Source: Hymenochaete sp. R1
Lineage: Eukaryota > Basidiomycota > Agaricomycetes > Hymenochaetales > Hymenochaetaceae
DNA length: 64,000 nt
Assembly (NCBI GenBank): GCA_019400425.1
Contig: JAFREE010000005.1
Span: forward strand, 328,384 to 392,383
Reading direction: 5' to 3'
In this document: in pieces, positions 10,204 to 20,912 of the stretch
Layout: the number at the start of each line of letters is the position of its first letter
Numbering within the stretch: position 1 is the first letter of the stretch
Notes under the pieces: model-generated
Told to the model about the DNA's origin: nothing
What the model saw: only the letters and a program-made list of their open reading frames with translations
Databases searched by the model: none
Program-made: the position numbers and the translations under genes

Positions 10204-12596
10204 TTATGCGTCGCCCCTACCTTCTTCCTTGCCTTTCTCTGTCTCCGTAGAGCCTGTCTTCTCCTTTTCGCTCTCGGTCTCGATTTCCTGGCTGGCATCG
10301 GCGTCCACTACTACGAATTCGCTGCTTCCTGTACTTCCAGAGGCGTCCCCATCTTTCTCGTCACTTTCTTCGCTCTCGTTCTCTTTCTGGCTTTCACTTT
10401 CACTTTCACCGACCTTCACGTTCTTATCCTCCACCTCAGTCTCATCCGTTTCAACTTCTTCAACCTCCAAAGGCTTCTCTATCGGTAGCTCTTCCACCTT
10501 CCCCTCCCCATCCTTATCACCTAGTTCCAGCCTCGTCGTGACAACAGGACCGTTCGCATCGTTCGCATCGGAAGGCGACATGCTTTCGATGGGTTCAACA
10601 CCCTCCAGCTCATCCATCCTCATTTCATCTCCGTCGTCATCGCCTTCTCCCTGCTGTTCATCCCGATCCCCTTCCTCGTCCTCGTCGCCCACACCCATAA
10701 AACTGGTATTATCCACGTTAAGGTCAGCGTCTACATCCGCCTCACCGAGCTCAACCTCATGCTCGCCCATAAGCTGCGCTGCATGCTCGTCTCCTCCCAC
10801 CGATGCGTCCATATCCATATCGACGTCCACACCGGCTCCAGCCCCGACGCCTCGCTCCTGTATCCACTCATCCTCTTCTCTCACATCCTTTTCCAGGTCC
10901 AGATGTGTGCCATGCTGAGCCTGTTGTTGCTGCTGTCCCTCCGTCTGCGCCTGATCACCCTCTCCCTCCCCCCGCGCTTCGAGAACCTTGGCACGCGTGA
11001 AGAGATCCATGAGCCTTACGCCCCCGCCTGGCCCTGACCCGCTGGATGTACGAGGATAATCACCCTCGCGCTCTGCGTTCACATCCATTCGCCTCCCGCT
11101 GCCGACAGCACTCTCGCCTTCTTGATGCTCACCGTTTCCACTCCCTTCTGTGCCGCGTTCCGAACCGTCGATGTTAGTCGCGGTGGGTTCGACGCCTGGA
11201 GGGAGCGGGTTACGGATGCTTCCAGAGGCGCTAAAGGCCAGCGCATATGACTGCTGCTGCTGTTGTTGCTGGGTTTGAGGTTTACAGGCTTCATCGGACG
11301 ACGCGAGGATCTCGAGGTCTCTCACGTGTGGGATATGGTCAAGTCCTCTCCTCCCTTCCCCATCTTCATCGTCACCCGGATCCCGCGAACCTATACCAGG
11401 AACAGGGCCAGAGTCATTGAGGTTCAAGGGCGAACCCATCTGCTCGCGCAGCTGTTCGCCAAACTCTTCGCTGAATACCATCGTGTCCGTCCTGTTCCTA
11501 CCAAGCTTACGTGGGCTCTCGAGGATGACAGGCGTAGATTTGTCGGGCGAAGCTGAGGGGTGGAAGTTGGGTTGGAGGAAACGTGGGTGGGTAGAGTCCG
11601 TAGTACCGTCTTCCTCACCATCGCCCAAGTCTCCTCTCATCTGCTCGTCTCCCTCTTCACCACCGACCTCAGACGCAGAAAGCGCGCCGCCCTTGTTTCG
11701 GTTATTCGTAATGTGGCTCTGCATGCTTGGTGGGTGGACCAAAAACTCAGGCGGGACGAGTTCGTAGCGGGACGTGAGCGCCAAAAAGCGAGCATACAGC
11801 GCGTTTTCTGCTTCAGCCGCCTCGAAAGCTTCGCGGTGGTGGAAGTAGGCATGGGCGAAGATGCGACCGAGACGACGGGCGAGGGAGGAGAAATGGCGAA
11901 CGGAGGGACTTGGAATTGATATGCTACAGGAAATTTGTTAGGATTGAATTTTGGGAATGTTACGGAGATTTACCGAGAAGGAAAGGCACGGGGAGAGTTT
12001 AGGAGAGCGGTTGCACTGTCCAGGGTGTGGAGGATGTAGTCGATGGCGCAGCATTGCTGTAACGCACGAGATCAAGCATGTTAAGGTTTAGTGAATCTAC
12101 GGACTTCCAAAAAATATACAACGCACCTCTGTGGCTCCGTCATTACCATGCGCGACGCAGAGGTAAAGCCATTCACCGGCCTTCATCTCTGGACACGTCG
12201 CACGACTACATTCCTGCTGCAAAGACGTGATAAGAGGGTGATTAAGATCCTGAGCGAGTCGCCTGCCAAAAGTCAGCCATGTCCTTCGTACAGACTCAGA
12301 ATTGCAAGGAAGCACCTGAGTTGCTCGTAAACCCAACACATGACATCTACCACAACGTCCGTTCTCCCTTCCTTTTCCGCCTTGTCGGGGTCCTCTCCCT
12401 CCTCAGATTTTCCAGGACACGCAACGATCGTATCAACATCATGCGGGTCTTTCCGTATGAGCAATGAGATGTATTCCTGGAGCTGGAAAGCACTGTCGAA
12501 ATCAGCGAGAGATGGACCGCCTTCTTCGATGGTCGGAGCTGGGTAAAATGACGAGAGGCGGGAACCACGGAGGGGGCGGGAAGCAACGGTGACCAT
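10204..12596 (-). CDS. mob3/mob4 homologue: MOB4/phocein-type protein with long acidic tail
   Basis: Four exons: 12596-12316, 12262-12127, 12056-11974 and 11923-10204, giving exactly 740 codons (739 aa). The Mob domain covers about residues 30-230. Family marks are FQLQEYISLLIRKDP, the Cys pair in ECSRATCPEM, WLYLCVAH, the run CCAIDYILHTLDSA and the His-containing IFAHAYFHH; the Cys and His are the expected zinc ligands. These match phocein (MOB4; MOB3 in Sordaria/Neurospora), a STRIPAK (PP2A-striatin) subunit needed for cell fusion and fruiting-body development in filamentous fungi (family knowledge). The remaining roughly 500 residues form a tail rich in Asp, Glu, Gly, Ser and Gln that phocein lacks, probably disordered. 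It is divergent from the dehydrogenase at 13038. Confidence 0.85.
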
Positions 12597-13037
12597 TGTT
12601 TTTATTTTATCGAAAGGGTATGAAGGGTATATCGTCGTTGCCGTCGTTGTCGTTGGCGAGAAATAATTGAACAGAAAATGAACGCGAGAGATGACCTTTT
12701 TTTGACAGTGCCGAGCTCACCGTCGTTCGTTGAAGTCGTGTCGGGAGCGCGTCCATCGCCATCGCCATCGTCCGGGACAACAACGCGGAGGGTGACTTTC
12801 TGTCACAAACTTAATTACATCATATTTTGTGACATACGTGACATCAGCGGAATTAAACTGGGCCGAGAAGCTCTTTTCACTGACGTCGTTCATATCGTCG
12901 CTCCTGACGTATTAGCTGTATTAGCCACTGGGTTTCGACTCATCCCAGCCACACTTATAAAAACTCACTCGAGGACAGCATGTCACCGTTCGGCTTCTCT
13001 TTTTCAACCCTATCTCACCTTCAAAACGCTTCGCGCA
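12597..13037. promoter_or_regulatory. Divergent promoter between MOB4 and SDR genes with TGAC-type sites
   Basis: A perfect inverted repeat GTGAC-N5-GTCAC lies at 12792-12806. Two direct GTGACAT copies are at 12829-12835 and 12838-12844, and TGACGT cores are at 12881 and 12905. These resemble CRE/bZIP-type sites. TATAAAAA at 12956-12963 is a plausible TATA box, 75 nt before the SDR ATG. An upstream in-frame ATG at 12678 is not used as the start because it would lie within this promoter. Confidence 0.5.
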
Positions 13038-14235
13038 ATGAGCAATTCTGAAATCCCAGAGGTGTTCCGAAAAGGCTGGAAGCCGCCCACGCAGAACCAA
13101 GACGTTCAGCCAGGGGAACAGAGGGGCACCCTTGATCCTCTGCCTGTTGACGACGTTACTGCCGATGGAAAGCGCTACAAAGCTTCGGGGAAACTTGATG
13201 GCAAAGTTGCACTCATTACTGGAGCTGACAGTGGCATCGGACGCGCAGTCGCCATCTTGTATGGTGCGTATACTTCAATGCAATAAAGAAAATGAATCAC
13301 CAAGCGTATGCGCTCACCCCATAAAGCTTTGGAAGGTGCAGACGTTACGCTTGCGTACAAGCCGGGAGAAGAGAAAGACGCAAACGACGTCGAGCAGTGC
13401 ATCAATGACCGCACGAACGGGGCGCGTAAGGTCGTCCATGCGTCTCTTGACCTCCGCTCGGAAGACCAATGTGGAAAGCTAATTGAAACGCACCTAAAAG
13501 CATTTGACGGTAAACTCGATATCCTGTACGTTCTTTTAGACTCTTTTCTCTCATAGATCTTGGCACATACATTCACTTTTTTTTTTGTTCCAGCGTCCTC
13601 AATCACGGAACACAAAACGCCATCAAATCCCTTACAGACCTTCCCTCCTCTCAATGGCTCGATGTCTTCCAAACCAATATCCACTCCTTCTTCTTCCTCA
13701 CCAAACGCGCACTCCCACACATGCCCTCCCACGCAGGCGCTTCCATCGTCCTTAACGCCTCCATTAACCCATCCGTCGGACACCCTGAGCTCGTCGATTA
13801 CACGGCTACGAAGGGTGCAATTGTGGGTTTTGGACGGGCGTTGAGCAATCAGATTGTGAATGAGAGGGGGATTAGGGTAAATATTGTTGCACCTGGGCCG
13901 ATTTGGACCCCGTTGATGTACGCGTGCTTCTCTTATGGGGATTGTCTTCTCCGGTAGAGCATCAGTGACTAACGTGGTTGTTTTCTCGTTCAGTCCCGCG
14001 ACGATGTCCCAAGAGAACAAGGAGCAATTTGGCCTTGGAACACCAATAGGACGATGCGGACAGCCCGTCGAGATCGCAACGTCTTTCGTCTTCCTTGCCA
14101 GCGCAGACTCCAGTTACATCAGGTTGGCTTCTTTCCTCCTTTTCAACTTTTTTTCGAATCCGTATGTTGGTGACTAACCCTGCAATGAACAGTGGTCAAG
14201 TCTTACATCCAAACGGGGGCGTCATCATCGCCTAG
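13038..14235 (+). CDS. Short-chain dehydrogenase/reductase (classical SDR, glucose/ribitol dehydrogenase-like)
   Basis: Five exons: 13038-13263, 13327-13525, 13594-13917, 13994-14122 and 14193-14235, totalling 307 codons (306 aa). The Rossmann nucleotide-binding motif TGADSGIG is at residues 61-68. The structural NHG is at 145-147. The catalytic set is Ser198, Tyr211 and Lys215 (YTATK), with the PGPIWTPL element after it. The roughly 50-residue N-terminal extension ahead of the Rossmann fold and the TGADSGIGRAVA form are typical of bacterial and fungal glucose-1-/ribitol-dehydrogenase-like SDRs of the YhdF/YdaD type. These are NAD(P)-dependent oxidoreductases, often stress-induced. The substrate cannot be read from sequence. 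There is no targeting peptide, so it is probably cytosolic. The upstream TGAC sites hint at stress or bZIP control, which is inference. Confidence 0.85.
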
Positions 14236-14729
14236 GCTCTTAAAATTAATTTCTTCTTGACATCGTTGAACACCACTTTGCAACACCGAACCTGTACGAA
14301 TAAATAGGCAACATAAATGCATTCGCTATCTTTATCTTCAGAGACCCTCTGGTATGACTGTTTTTCGGAGGACGTGGAGGAGATTAAAGGTGCGCTTAAA
14401 GTTGATCTTGCAAGCATTAGTTTTGGATTGCTCGGATCTAATTATGCACCCATGGCGAGAAAGGCACACATAACAAATGCAATATGCACTTTCTTGAGAG
14501 TGACCTTGATCGCAAGCTAGTGCTAGTGGTACTTTGCATCTGCTAATACAATGTATGTGTGTGTCGAAGGGACGACAATAAGAAACGCATACCTTGATTA
14601 TACTTGAACCCACTCGTCAATATCGCATTTGCTAAGACCTGACCACAGATTCTACGCCATAGAGCAGTAAGCATCGTTTCTTCTCCAGGCCCGGAAACTG
14701 TTTGCATTGATACTTGTATTCAGCTCATC
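14236..14729. other. Intergenic and 5' leader of paralogue C
   Basis: SDR 3' UTR followed by the paralogue C promoter. A leader intron with donor GTAAGC at 14667 and acceptor TTCAG ending at 14723 (57 nt) leaves 6 nt before the ATG. No other gene was seen. Confidence 0.5.
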
Positions 14730-15933
14730 ATGTCCAGTACTGGCAGAAAGCGCTCGCCTTCTCAGATGGAAACCGGAACCAGCACTGGGCCTCGCAAGAG
14801 CAAGAAGCCCAAGGGCCCGGAAGCAGAGGCCGATGAGCACAAGCGGCGTGCGTTGGTTGACGAGATTTTCCATTTCAGAGACACGCCAATAGAGAGCATC
14901 GAAGCCTCCAAACAGGTGGACGTGATCAGAGAGCGACTGCAGAAGATCAAGGAGTATTCGGAAATGAAGGCCGATAGGGCGCGCAAGGACGATGCTGTAT
15001 CAAAGAGACGCGAGGAAACTTACCGTTGTCTTCAGCATCTTCACCGAGCTATGGGATCGTGCCTTAGGTGGACAGCCGAATCTTCGTCGTCCGTCCTCAG
15101 AGAGATTGCTCCCTCACTGGGAAATCACGGGCTACAGCGAGGCGTACAGGAAAATGCGGCAGAAACTCGCAAATTTTGATAAGCACGAACAGTTGAACGA
15201 TCCTATGGTCCTCGATGGACTGATAGAGGGCATTCCAGATGAAAACATAACCCAGAAGCTTTTGGAAGTGGACGAACTGGATCTCGACCAACTCACGACC
15301 GAGCTCAAGTTCTATATCAAAGCAGGACTAGCCTCGAAAGGACAAATAGCACATTCGTGGACCCCAGCCGTACGCGAGGAGCACTTAAACCGACTGCGCG
15401 ATCTTATCACCCGAGCACAGGGTGGCCGAGAAAAGGTGGCTGGCCTCTCTTTTGATTCTGCGTCCTTTCTCGTTCAAGATCGCACGCTCCTTCTCTTTGC
15501 GAGACGAATCTTTAGTACTCTGGATGATGCAGTTCGTTTGCACAAGGGCTCCCTTCTGTCTCAGACTCTCCAGTCTGAGCAACTTCCGGATCCGGGCCTA
15601 TTGCTTGCCAGTGGCTCCGATGAAGACCGTACCGACCATGCGGTCAAGGTTGCAAAGTGGGTTCTTGGATACGCTTTTCAGGGATTCTCCACAAACCGAT
15701 ATCGCAGTCGAAAAGAACATGAGGATATTCGAGATGATATGCAAGCATTGCTTTCACGTATTTTTGACGTCCGGAAATACGCACTGGGCGCAAAGAATTG
15801 GCCTGATAAAGTTCCACTGGAGAACACTATGCTAACAAAGGATGAGATGCTTGAACTTTTTCGTGAGGCTCAAAAAAGGGTCGAACAGAGATTGGGGTTT
15901 GCAGAGAAAGCACTCAGGCTTAATGAAGAGTGA
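14730..15933 (+). pseudogene. Paralogue C of the A-D family, frame broken by one base
   Basis: Frame one starts at ATG 14730 and runs in homology with paralogue D to about 15020 (NLS-like GRKRSPSQ...PRKSKKPKG, then FRDTPIESIEAS). Homology then continues in the +1 frame to the stop at 15931-15933 (VFSIFTELWDRA, ELKFYIKAGLAS, HLNRLRDLITRAQGG, VAKWVLGYAFQGF). Aligned with D there is no gap except one extra base near 15018-15024, so an intron cannot explain the shift. Without correction the first frame stops at 15179 after 149 residues. It is either a young pseudogene, since the rest of both frames is well preserved, or a sequencing error. The intact form would be about 400 aa, the same length as D. 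Confidence 0.7.
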
Positions 15934-17435
15934 GTTTCTTTCATCTTGGGCGAGGGATGCGGTGTGTTGTACATAGATATAGTCTCGCAAAGGATGCACT
16001 CTGAGTCCAGCAGGATTTAGTAACGCGTTCGTGTATTGAGTAACTACATAACAATGGACAACCTAGGTAGACGATGCGTCAATCGGTAGACTTACCATTA
16101 ACCCCAGCCAACGCCAGGTTTTGAGCAAGAGGCTTAACCTCCAAGCAGCTGGTCTGATCTTGAGTTTCGACGATGACGACAGAGCTCAATGGTCGAGCGC
16201 GAAGCGAAGTGTCGTCTTTTAGGCATGAGAAACACTTTCTAAAAGGGGGATACCAGATATTCTTGACGCAAATCGGTCCCTCGTCTTCAAAGTGTCTCGC
16301 CTTACCCTGTTCTATCATGATGTCTACTGATGAAAATTCAAACTCCCCTTGAAAAGTCACGAAATGATTGCTGACATGAGTTTATTACTGCGGCCTTACG
16401 CCCTCTTTGCGGTCAAGGTAAGCAAGAAGAATCATACAAGAAAGTTTGCTCTTTCGCTTTGATATCCACTGCAACTTTATTCGGCTACTGACATTTCTGA
16501 ATAGATGACTATGCATGTAATGCAGACTCGGACGTTGCTCCAGGTCGCTGAGAATAGCTCCAAATATCTCTTTTTTGCGGGCTGGTGTAGCATGGACATG
16601 TATAAGGGATGTGGACGTGATGTTACGGTGCTGATAGCCGTAGCGCAAGTCAACAGCCAGCACTTTGCAAACTTCGACGTGCGACTAAAAAGGCGGAAGA
16701 AATGAACTATCATGGACGCCTACAATTGACACGTTTGAGCTGGACAAACGCACGGTGGAATGGTAAGTATGCAGTCTTCCTTGAACATTGAGAACTACCT
16801 GCCAAAATGAGAGGCCAAAACTTTGCCTCGTCTGCTGGAACATCGGGCATTCTGATTTGACTTAGTATACTTTCTTCTCAAGAAGCCGTCTCACTCAATC
16901 GTTCCCCGTTTCTTCATCATGGTAGTGAAGGCATTCAGGAAATAATGGATACAACTCGGCTCATAGAGCATCGTTCGCTACCGGTTTTAGGTTACTCTCC
17001 AACTTCGACTATGCAAAGAAAGTTGACTCCAATCAGTACGTAGGGATTCGCCCTATCTACTCTCCCCCAGTTTCCAGCAGCTACTCATAAATGACTCATC
17101 AGGTACGCTTCAAATACAATGTGGCGCCTCAACTCAAAGTATCAAAAAGAAGATTAGGTTACCTTGCTTCAAGTTTGCTTCCCAGCCTGAGGGTGAAGAG
17201 CACGTAAGAGGCGTTTCTGTTACCGTGACGGTAGCTTACTTCGGTAGTTTGCAACTGCTGACATGCGAATAAGAATGCAAGGGGAAGTTTCAACTTTACG
17301 CCCCAAATCAATCAATCTCACTCGAACCCCCTCGAAATCGTCTGGATAGTCTCTTGAAGTGTACGTCTCAAACTTTCTCTACCTCTTAAACGAGAATCTG
17401 TTCTTAAACGTCACCTTTCGCTTCTGCAGATCACC
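15934..17435. other. Intergenic with leader intron of paralogue D
   Basis: A spacer of 1.5 kb. Minus-strand ORFs at 16079-16360 and 16385-16713 have no recognisable motif. Just before paralogue D a leader intron (donor GTACGT at 17361, acceptor CTGCAG ending at 17429, 69 nt) leaves 6 nt before the ATG. Confidence 0.45.
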
Positions 17436-18644
17436 ATGGCTGACAGTGGCTCAAAACGCACGACCGCTCAATTGGGTACAGAGATGAAAGTCGGGTCTAG
17501 CAAGAGGGTCAAAGTTGAGCAGTCAGACAAGCGTCGTACTGTCCTCGAAAAGATTCGCCGATTTAAAGACACGCCGATAGAAAGTATCGAAGCTTCCGAA
17601 CAGGAGGCTACGATTAGAGAGCGACTTGATCTCCTCGTGGAATACACAAACATAGACTTCGAAAGGATCAGTAAAGGCGGAGCCACAGATCAGAGATACG
17701 AAGAGTCAATTGAGGTTTTATCCATCTTCGACGAGGTACGAAATCAAGCTTCAAGTGGAAGCACGGACCTTCGGAAGATCCACGTGGCGAGGCTGTTGCC
17801 TATCAGCGAGCTAGAATACTACAACAAAATCTACATCAAGATCAAGGGCAGAATCAGACAAATGAAAACCAAAGAAATTTTGAAGGACTTATCTGTCCTC
17901 AACAATATTGTAGAAGATGTTCCGGGCGAGAATGTAACGATTTTTCTCTCAGTCGATGAGCTTGAACTTGAACAACTCGAGTTTGAGCTCAAGTTCTACG
18001 TCAAGGCGACATTAGCCTCCGAAGGGAAAATTATGAAGGAATGGAAACTGGCAGACTGCGAGGAGCATTTAACGCGACTGCGCGGCCTCGTCATTCGAGC
18101 GCAGGGTGGCAAAGAAACTTTGTATGGCATGTCTATGGATCACCCATCTCTCCTCGTCAATGATCTCGATCTTCTCGTGTATGCGAAAGACGCGTTAAAG
18201 CAGCTACTTCATACTGTTCACCAATTCAAGGGCCGTCTCTTGTCCGAGGCTTTTAATTCGGAGACCACTCGGCCTCCTGAACCCAACTCTTTGTGTACAA
18301 TAGAGGCGGATGAAGATCACGGTGCACATGCAGTTGAAATTGCAAAGTGGGCCATAGGTTATGGTTTTCATGGATTCGCGAAGCGCCACAACAGGACTCA
18401 CGAAGAGCACGGAAGAATCTGGAATGATATGTACAGGGCGAATGAGAGGATTGAGGAAGTCCTGGAATATGCAAAGAAAAAAGAGACTTGGCCTGCTGAT
18501 ATTCCACTCGCGGATACATCAATAACGAGGGAAGAGCTGTTAGAACTCTTGAAGGATGTTAAGAAAAGATTCAACAAGAGGAGGGAATACGTAGAGAAGG
18601 CTCTTGGGGATCAGCTCGAATATTATTCAATTATGACGCTATGA
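17436..18644 (+). CDS. Paralogue D of the unrecognised A-D family
   Basis: Single-exon 402-aa protein. The basic N-terminus (SKRTTAQ...SSKRVKVEQ) resembles an SV40-type/bipartite NLS. Blocks shared with paralogue C are RFKDTPIESIEASEQ, SIFDEV, ARLLP, DELELEQLEFELKFYVKA, HLTRLRGLVIRAQGGKE, EIAKWAIGYGFHGF and the final KKRFNKRREYVEKAL helix. The centre (ELKFY..., then HL..LR.L..RAQ, then a KWAIGYGFHGF-type helix) also aligns with A and B, so all four genes are one family in two subfamilies. No catalytic motif, signal peptide or membrane span is seen. It is in the same orientation as C, 1.5 kb apart. Function unknown; a nuclear, helical, possibly protein-binding role is inferred only from composition. 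Confidence 0.75.
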   Translation: MADSGSKRTTAQLGTEMKVGSSKRVKVEQSDKRRTVLEKIRRFKDTPIESIEASEQEATIRERLDLLVEYTNIDFERISKGGATDQRYEESIEVLSIFDEVRNQASSGSTDLRKIHVARLLPISELEYYNKIYIKIKGRIRQMKTKEILKDLSVLNNIVEDVPGENVTIFLSVDELELEQLEFELKFYVKATLASEGKIMKEWKLADCEEHLTRLRGLVIRAQGGKETLYGMSMDHPSLLVNDLDLLVYAKDALKQLLHTVHQFKGRLLSEAFNSETTRPPEPNSLCTIEADEDHGAHAVEIAKWAIGYGFHGFAKRHNRTHEEHGRIWNDMYRANERIEEVLEYAKKKETWPADIPLADTSITREELLELLKDVKKRFNKRREYVEKALGDQLEYYSIMTL

Positions 18645-18884
18645 TATGCTCGGTAGATACGGTACACCTGCTGTATAACTATGGATTTTTTTAGGTCTTC
18701 AAGTTGGCATTTTGCAGCAAGTATATTGTTCAAATTACTCGCGGCAGCGGTATCTTGAATGGTTCTGAAAAACTGCAATCATCTCCATCTCCATCTGTCT
18801 TAAACAAGCGAGAAAATCGTACTGTTGCCAGTTACAATGAGTAGTTAAAAAAAGAAATCAAAAAGGAACTAATAAACTATAAAA

Positions 18885-18968
18885 TGTTTCAGCCAGGAAT
18901 CGAACCTGGAACCTTCTGTGCACATTATCAATGTTAGACAGAAATCATAACCGCTAGACCACTGAAAC
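18885..18968 (-). tRNA. tRNA-Val(AAC) with 11-nt intron
   Basis: On the minus strand the acceptor stem is GTTTCAG/CTGAAAC, the D arm is TGGTCTAGCGGTTATGA and the T arm is GGTTCGATTCC in context. The anticodon stem TCTGT/ACAGA encloses CTAACA, anticodon AAC. The 11-nt intron TTGATAATGTG follows anticodon position 37. Exons are identical to the gene at 41600-41683. Confidence 0.9.
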
Positions 18969-20213
18969 GATACAAATGGAGTCGATGTTACTAATATTAC
19001 CCTTCAAAATATTTGTGAGTTAGGACGACCGCCGACCAGAAGGCCGAACTGGCTCTCCTCACCTTTTTGCTGCCATGTATTCCCAGTCTACGTCCTCGGT
19101 CCTGCCCAGACTCAGCGTGTACAGCCCAGCCTAGCTCTTTATCTCGACTTTTGACCGGATCGGATCATGTTAAGCCTATTTGTTATTTCTCCCAGGCCAG
19201 GACGTCTGTTCAATTCTGGGCTTGCGCAAACTCCGAGAAGCCGACACGCCCGTCTATCATCTAAGCGCTCGTTTCGTTTATTGTCCGAAACGTGGCTCCG
19301 CCCCAACGCAAAATGATAAGGAGGAAAGAAAGGAAGAAAGAACCTGAAAGAAAGAAGATCCCAATCCTGACGAGGACAGACCGAGGAGTATGCAGGCTTG
19401 AAAAACGTCCCTCACATTAATGGTTTTAGGAAGCCGTTAGGTATGAATTCGAAGCTGGGTTCTCGCGTTCAGGTTTGACCGATATTTGCGTAGGGGTCCT
19501 TGAACGGTGACGATAGAAAGCCTCGACTCCAACATGAGGTTTGCCGACAGGCTAAAGAGGCCAAGGGTCGGACCTGGAGGTCTACTTAAGAGGCGAAAGG
19601 GAGAGTGATGAACGTCATCTCTGACTTGACCCCCCGCCGTGCCTTTCAACTCTCGAGCCTCGCTCGGAATTTCCTTTGTCGTGCTATTTAGAGGTGAGTT
19701 GTAAAAGCTTTTGGATTTTCTTTTCCTTCTTCTGACGATTCATCCCTACGCGCCCAGCATACCGAGGATTTCGTGGCCTCACATCTACATCTGAGAAAAG
19801 CTAGCTTGGCGTGCCCAGAGCTTTCAAGAAAGCTTTGGAATTGCCCAAGACTGCAAAGACAGTATCTTGTGCCTCGTTCAAGCCACAAACCACAAACGAC
19901 TCTTCTCTATATACATTGTTCCTTCTTAAACATCCAAGCAAGACAAGACGATATTATCCCTCCGTTCTTGTCTCATCTGCGACGACTTGAACACGTCTCT
20001 TCGCACTTCTGCAGCCAACCACGACGCTTCTCGCTCTCGTTGAGGGAAGCTGCGGAGCTAAGCTAACGAAATCCTTTCTCAGAATAACATCGACGTCTTT
20101 TACCAACCACCGGTATCTATCCTACCCTAGCTGACAGGCGCATTGGCAACCACATTCAAGCCTTATCTCTCGTTACACCCATACCCTCATCTTCGTTTCC
20201 AACCACAATTACG
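18969..20213. other. Intergenic, promoter of membrane protein gene
   Basis: 1.2 kb without a supportable ORF. The last 200 nt before the ATG at 20214 are pyrimidine- and CA-rich, as in fungal 5' leaders. Nothing else was recognised. Confidence 0.4.
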
Positions 20214-20912
20214 ATGGCACCCTCGCGCACATCGACATCCTCTCTCCAATCTTCCTCACCCGCCTCCATTCTCATCACCGCCGTCCTCCCAAAACGATCC
20301 GAAGCCAACCCACGCAAGTCCCCAGACGCAGCCCTCATCGGCGGAGTCATCGCAGGCGTCGCCTCTCTTCTCCTTCTCGCCCTCATCTTGTTCATCTTAT
20401 ACCGTACCCGGCACAAACACTGGCTCATACCGCCTGCGTCCAGGACCCCCAGTCTACCTCTCGCAGGAGCCAGTTCAGTCGGCGGAGAAGGAGAAGGAGG
20501 AAAAGACGATGAGTCGGAGAAGGGGCGAGACGACAGGTCGAAGAAGGGAATGGACTCGTCGACGTCCGTGTTGGCGAGGGAGAAATCGCAGGAAGGCGAG
20601 AAAGGCGGCTCGGGAACGGGTACTCTCACGAGCGTCGTACCGTCCTTTCCCCCATCCCCGTCCTCGTCATTACGCCCCGAGCCGCGCTCAAGACCACGAT
20701 TACCAGACGAACATCCGTCTACTGGCAGTTCCACCTCCGCGAGCAACAGTAACGACAAGTCCAGCTCGCCGGCACCGGCACCGACAGTGACATCAACACC
20801 AGCCCGCCTACTTTCGAAAGACGGAAAAGCCCGTGCACTGAGCCCAACGCCCGAGCCGATCGTCATCATGAGGGACAAACACGCCCCGGGCCATGGTTCA
20901 AGTACACCTTAA
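20214..20912 (+). CDS. Single-pass membrane protein, Ser-rich, unknown
   Basis: Single-exon 232-aa protein. The first 40 residues are Ser/Thr-rich and probably extracellular. Residues 41-63 form one strong hydrophobic span beginning with IGGVIAGV, followed by the positive stop-transfer YRTRHKH. The remaining 165 residues are a disordered Ser/Gly/Glu/Lys cytoplasmic tail. A GxxxG-like span with a short Ser-rich ectodomain and long charged tail is the architecture of many fungal Mid2/Wsc-like or orphan surface proteins. There is no WSC or cysteine motif and no clear cleavable signal peptide, so no family is assigned. Confidence 0.55.
   Translation: MAPSRTSTSSLQSSSPASILITAVLPKRSEANPRKSPDAALIGGVIAGVASLLLLALILFILYRTRHKHWLIPPASRTPSLPLAGASSVGGEGEGGKDDESEKGRDDRSKKGMDSSTSVLAREKSQEGEKGGSGTGTLTSVVPSFPPSPSSSLRPEPRSRPRLPDEHPSTGSSTSASNSNDKSSSPAPAPTVTSTPARLLSKDGKARALSPTPEPIVIMRDKHAPGHGSSTP

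Noticed and set aside
12678..13037. Upstream in-frame extension of the SDR gene (ATG at 12678)
   Set aside because: It would place a TATA box and a cluster of TGAC sites inside coding sequence. The ATG at 13038 gives the family's normal length and N-terminus.
14990..15180. Intron explanation for the frame change in paralogue C
   Set aside because: The alignment to D is gapless on both sides, and the nearby GT..AG pairs are too close to form an intron.
16079..16713. Two adjacent minus-strand ORFs upstream of paralogue D
   Set aside because: No recognisable family and no convincing splice join; composition not clearly coding.
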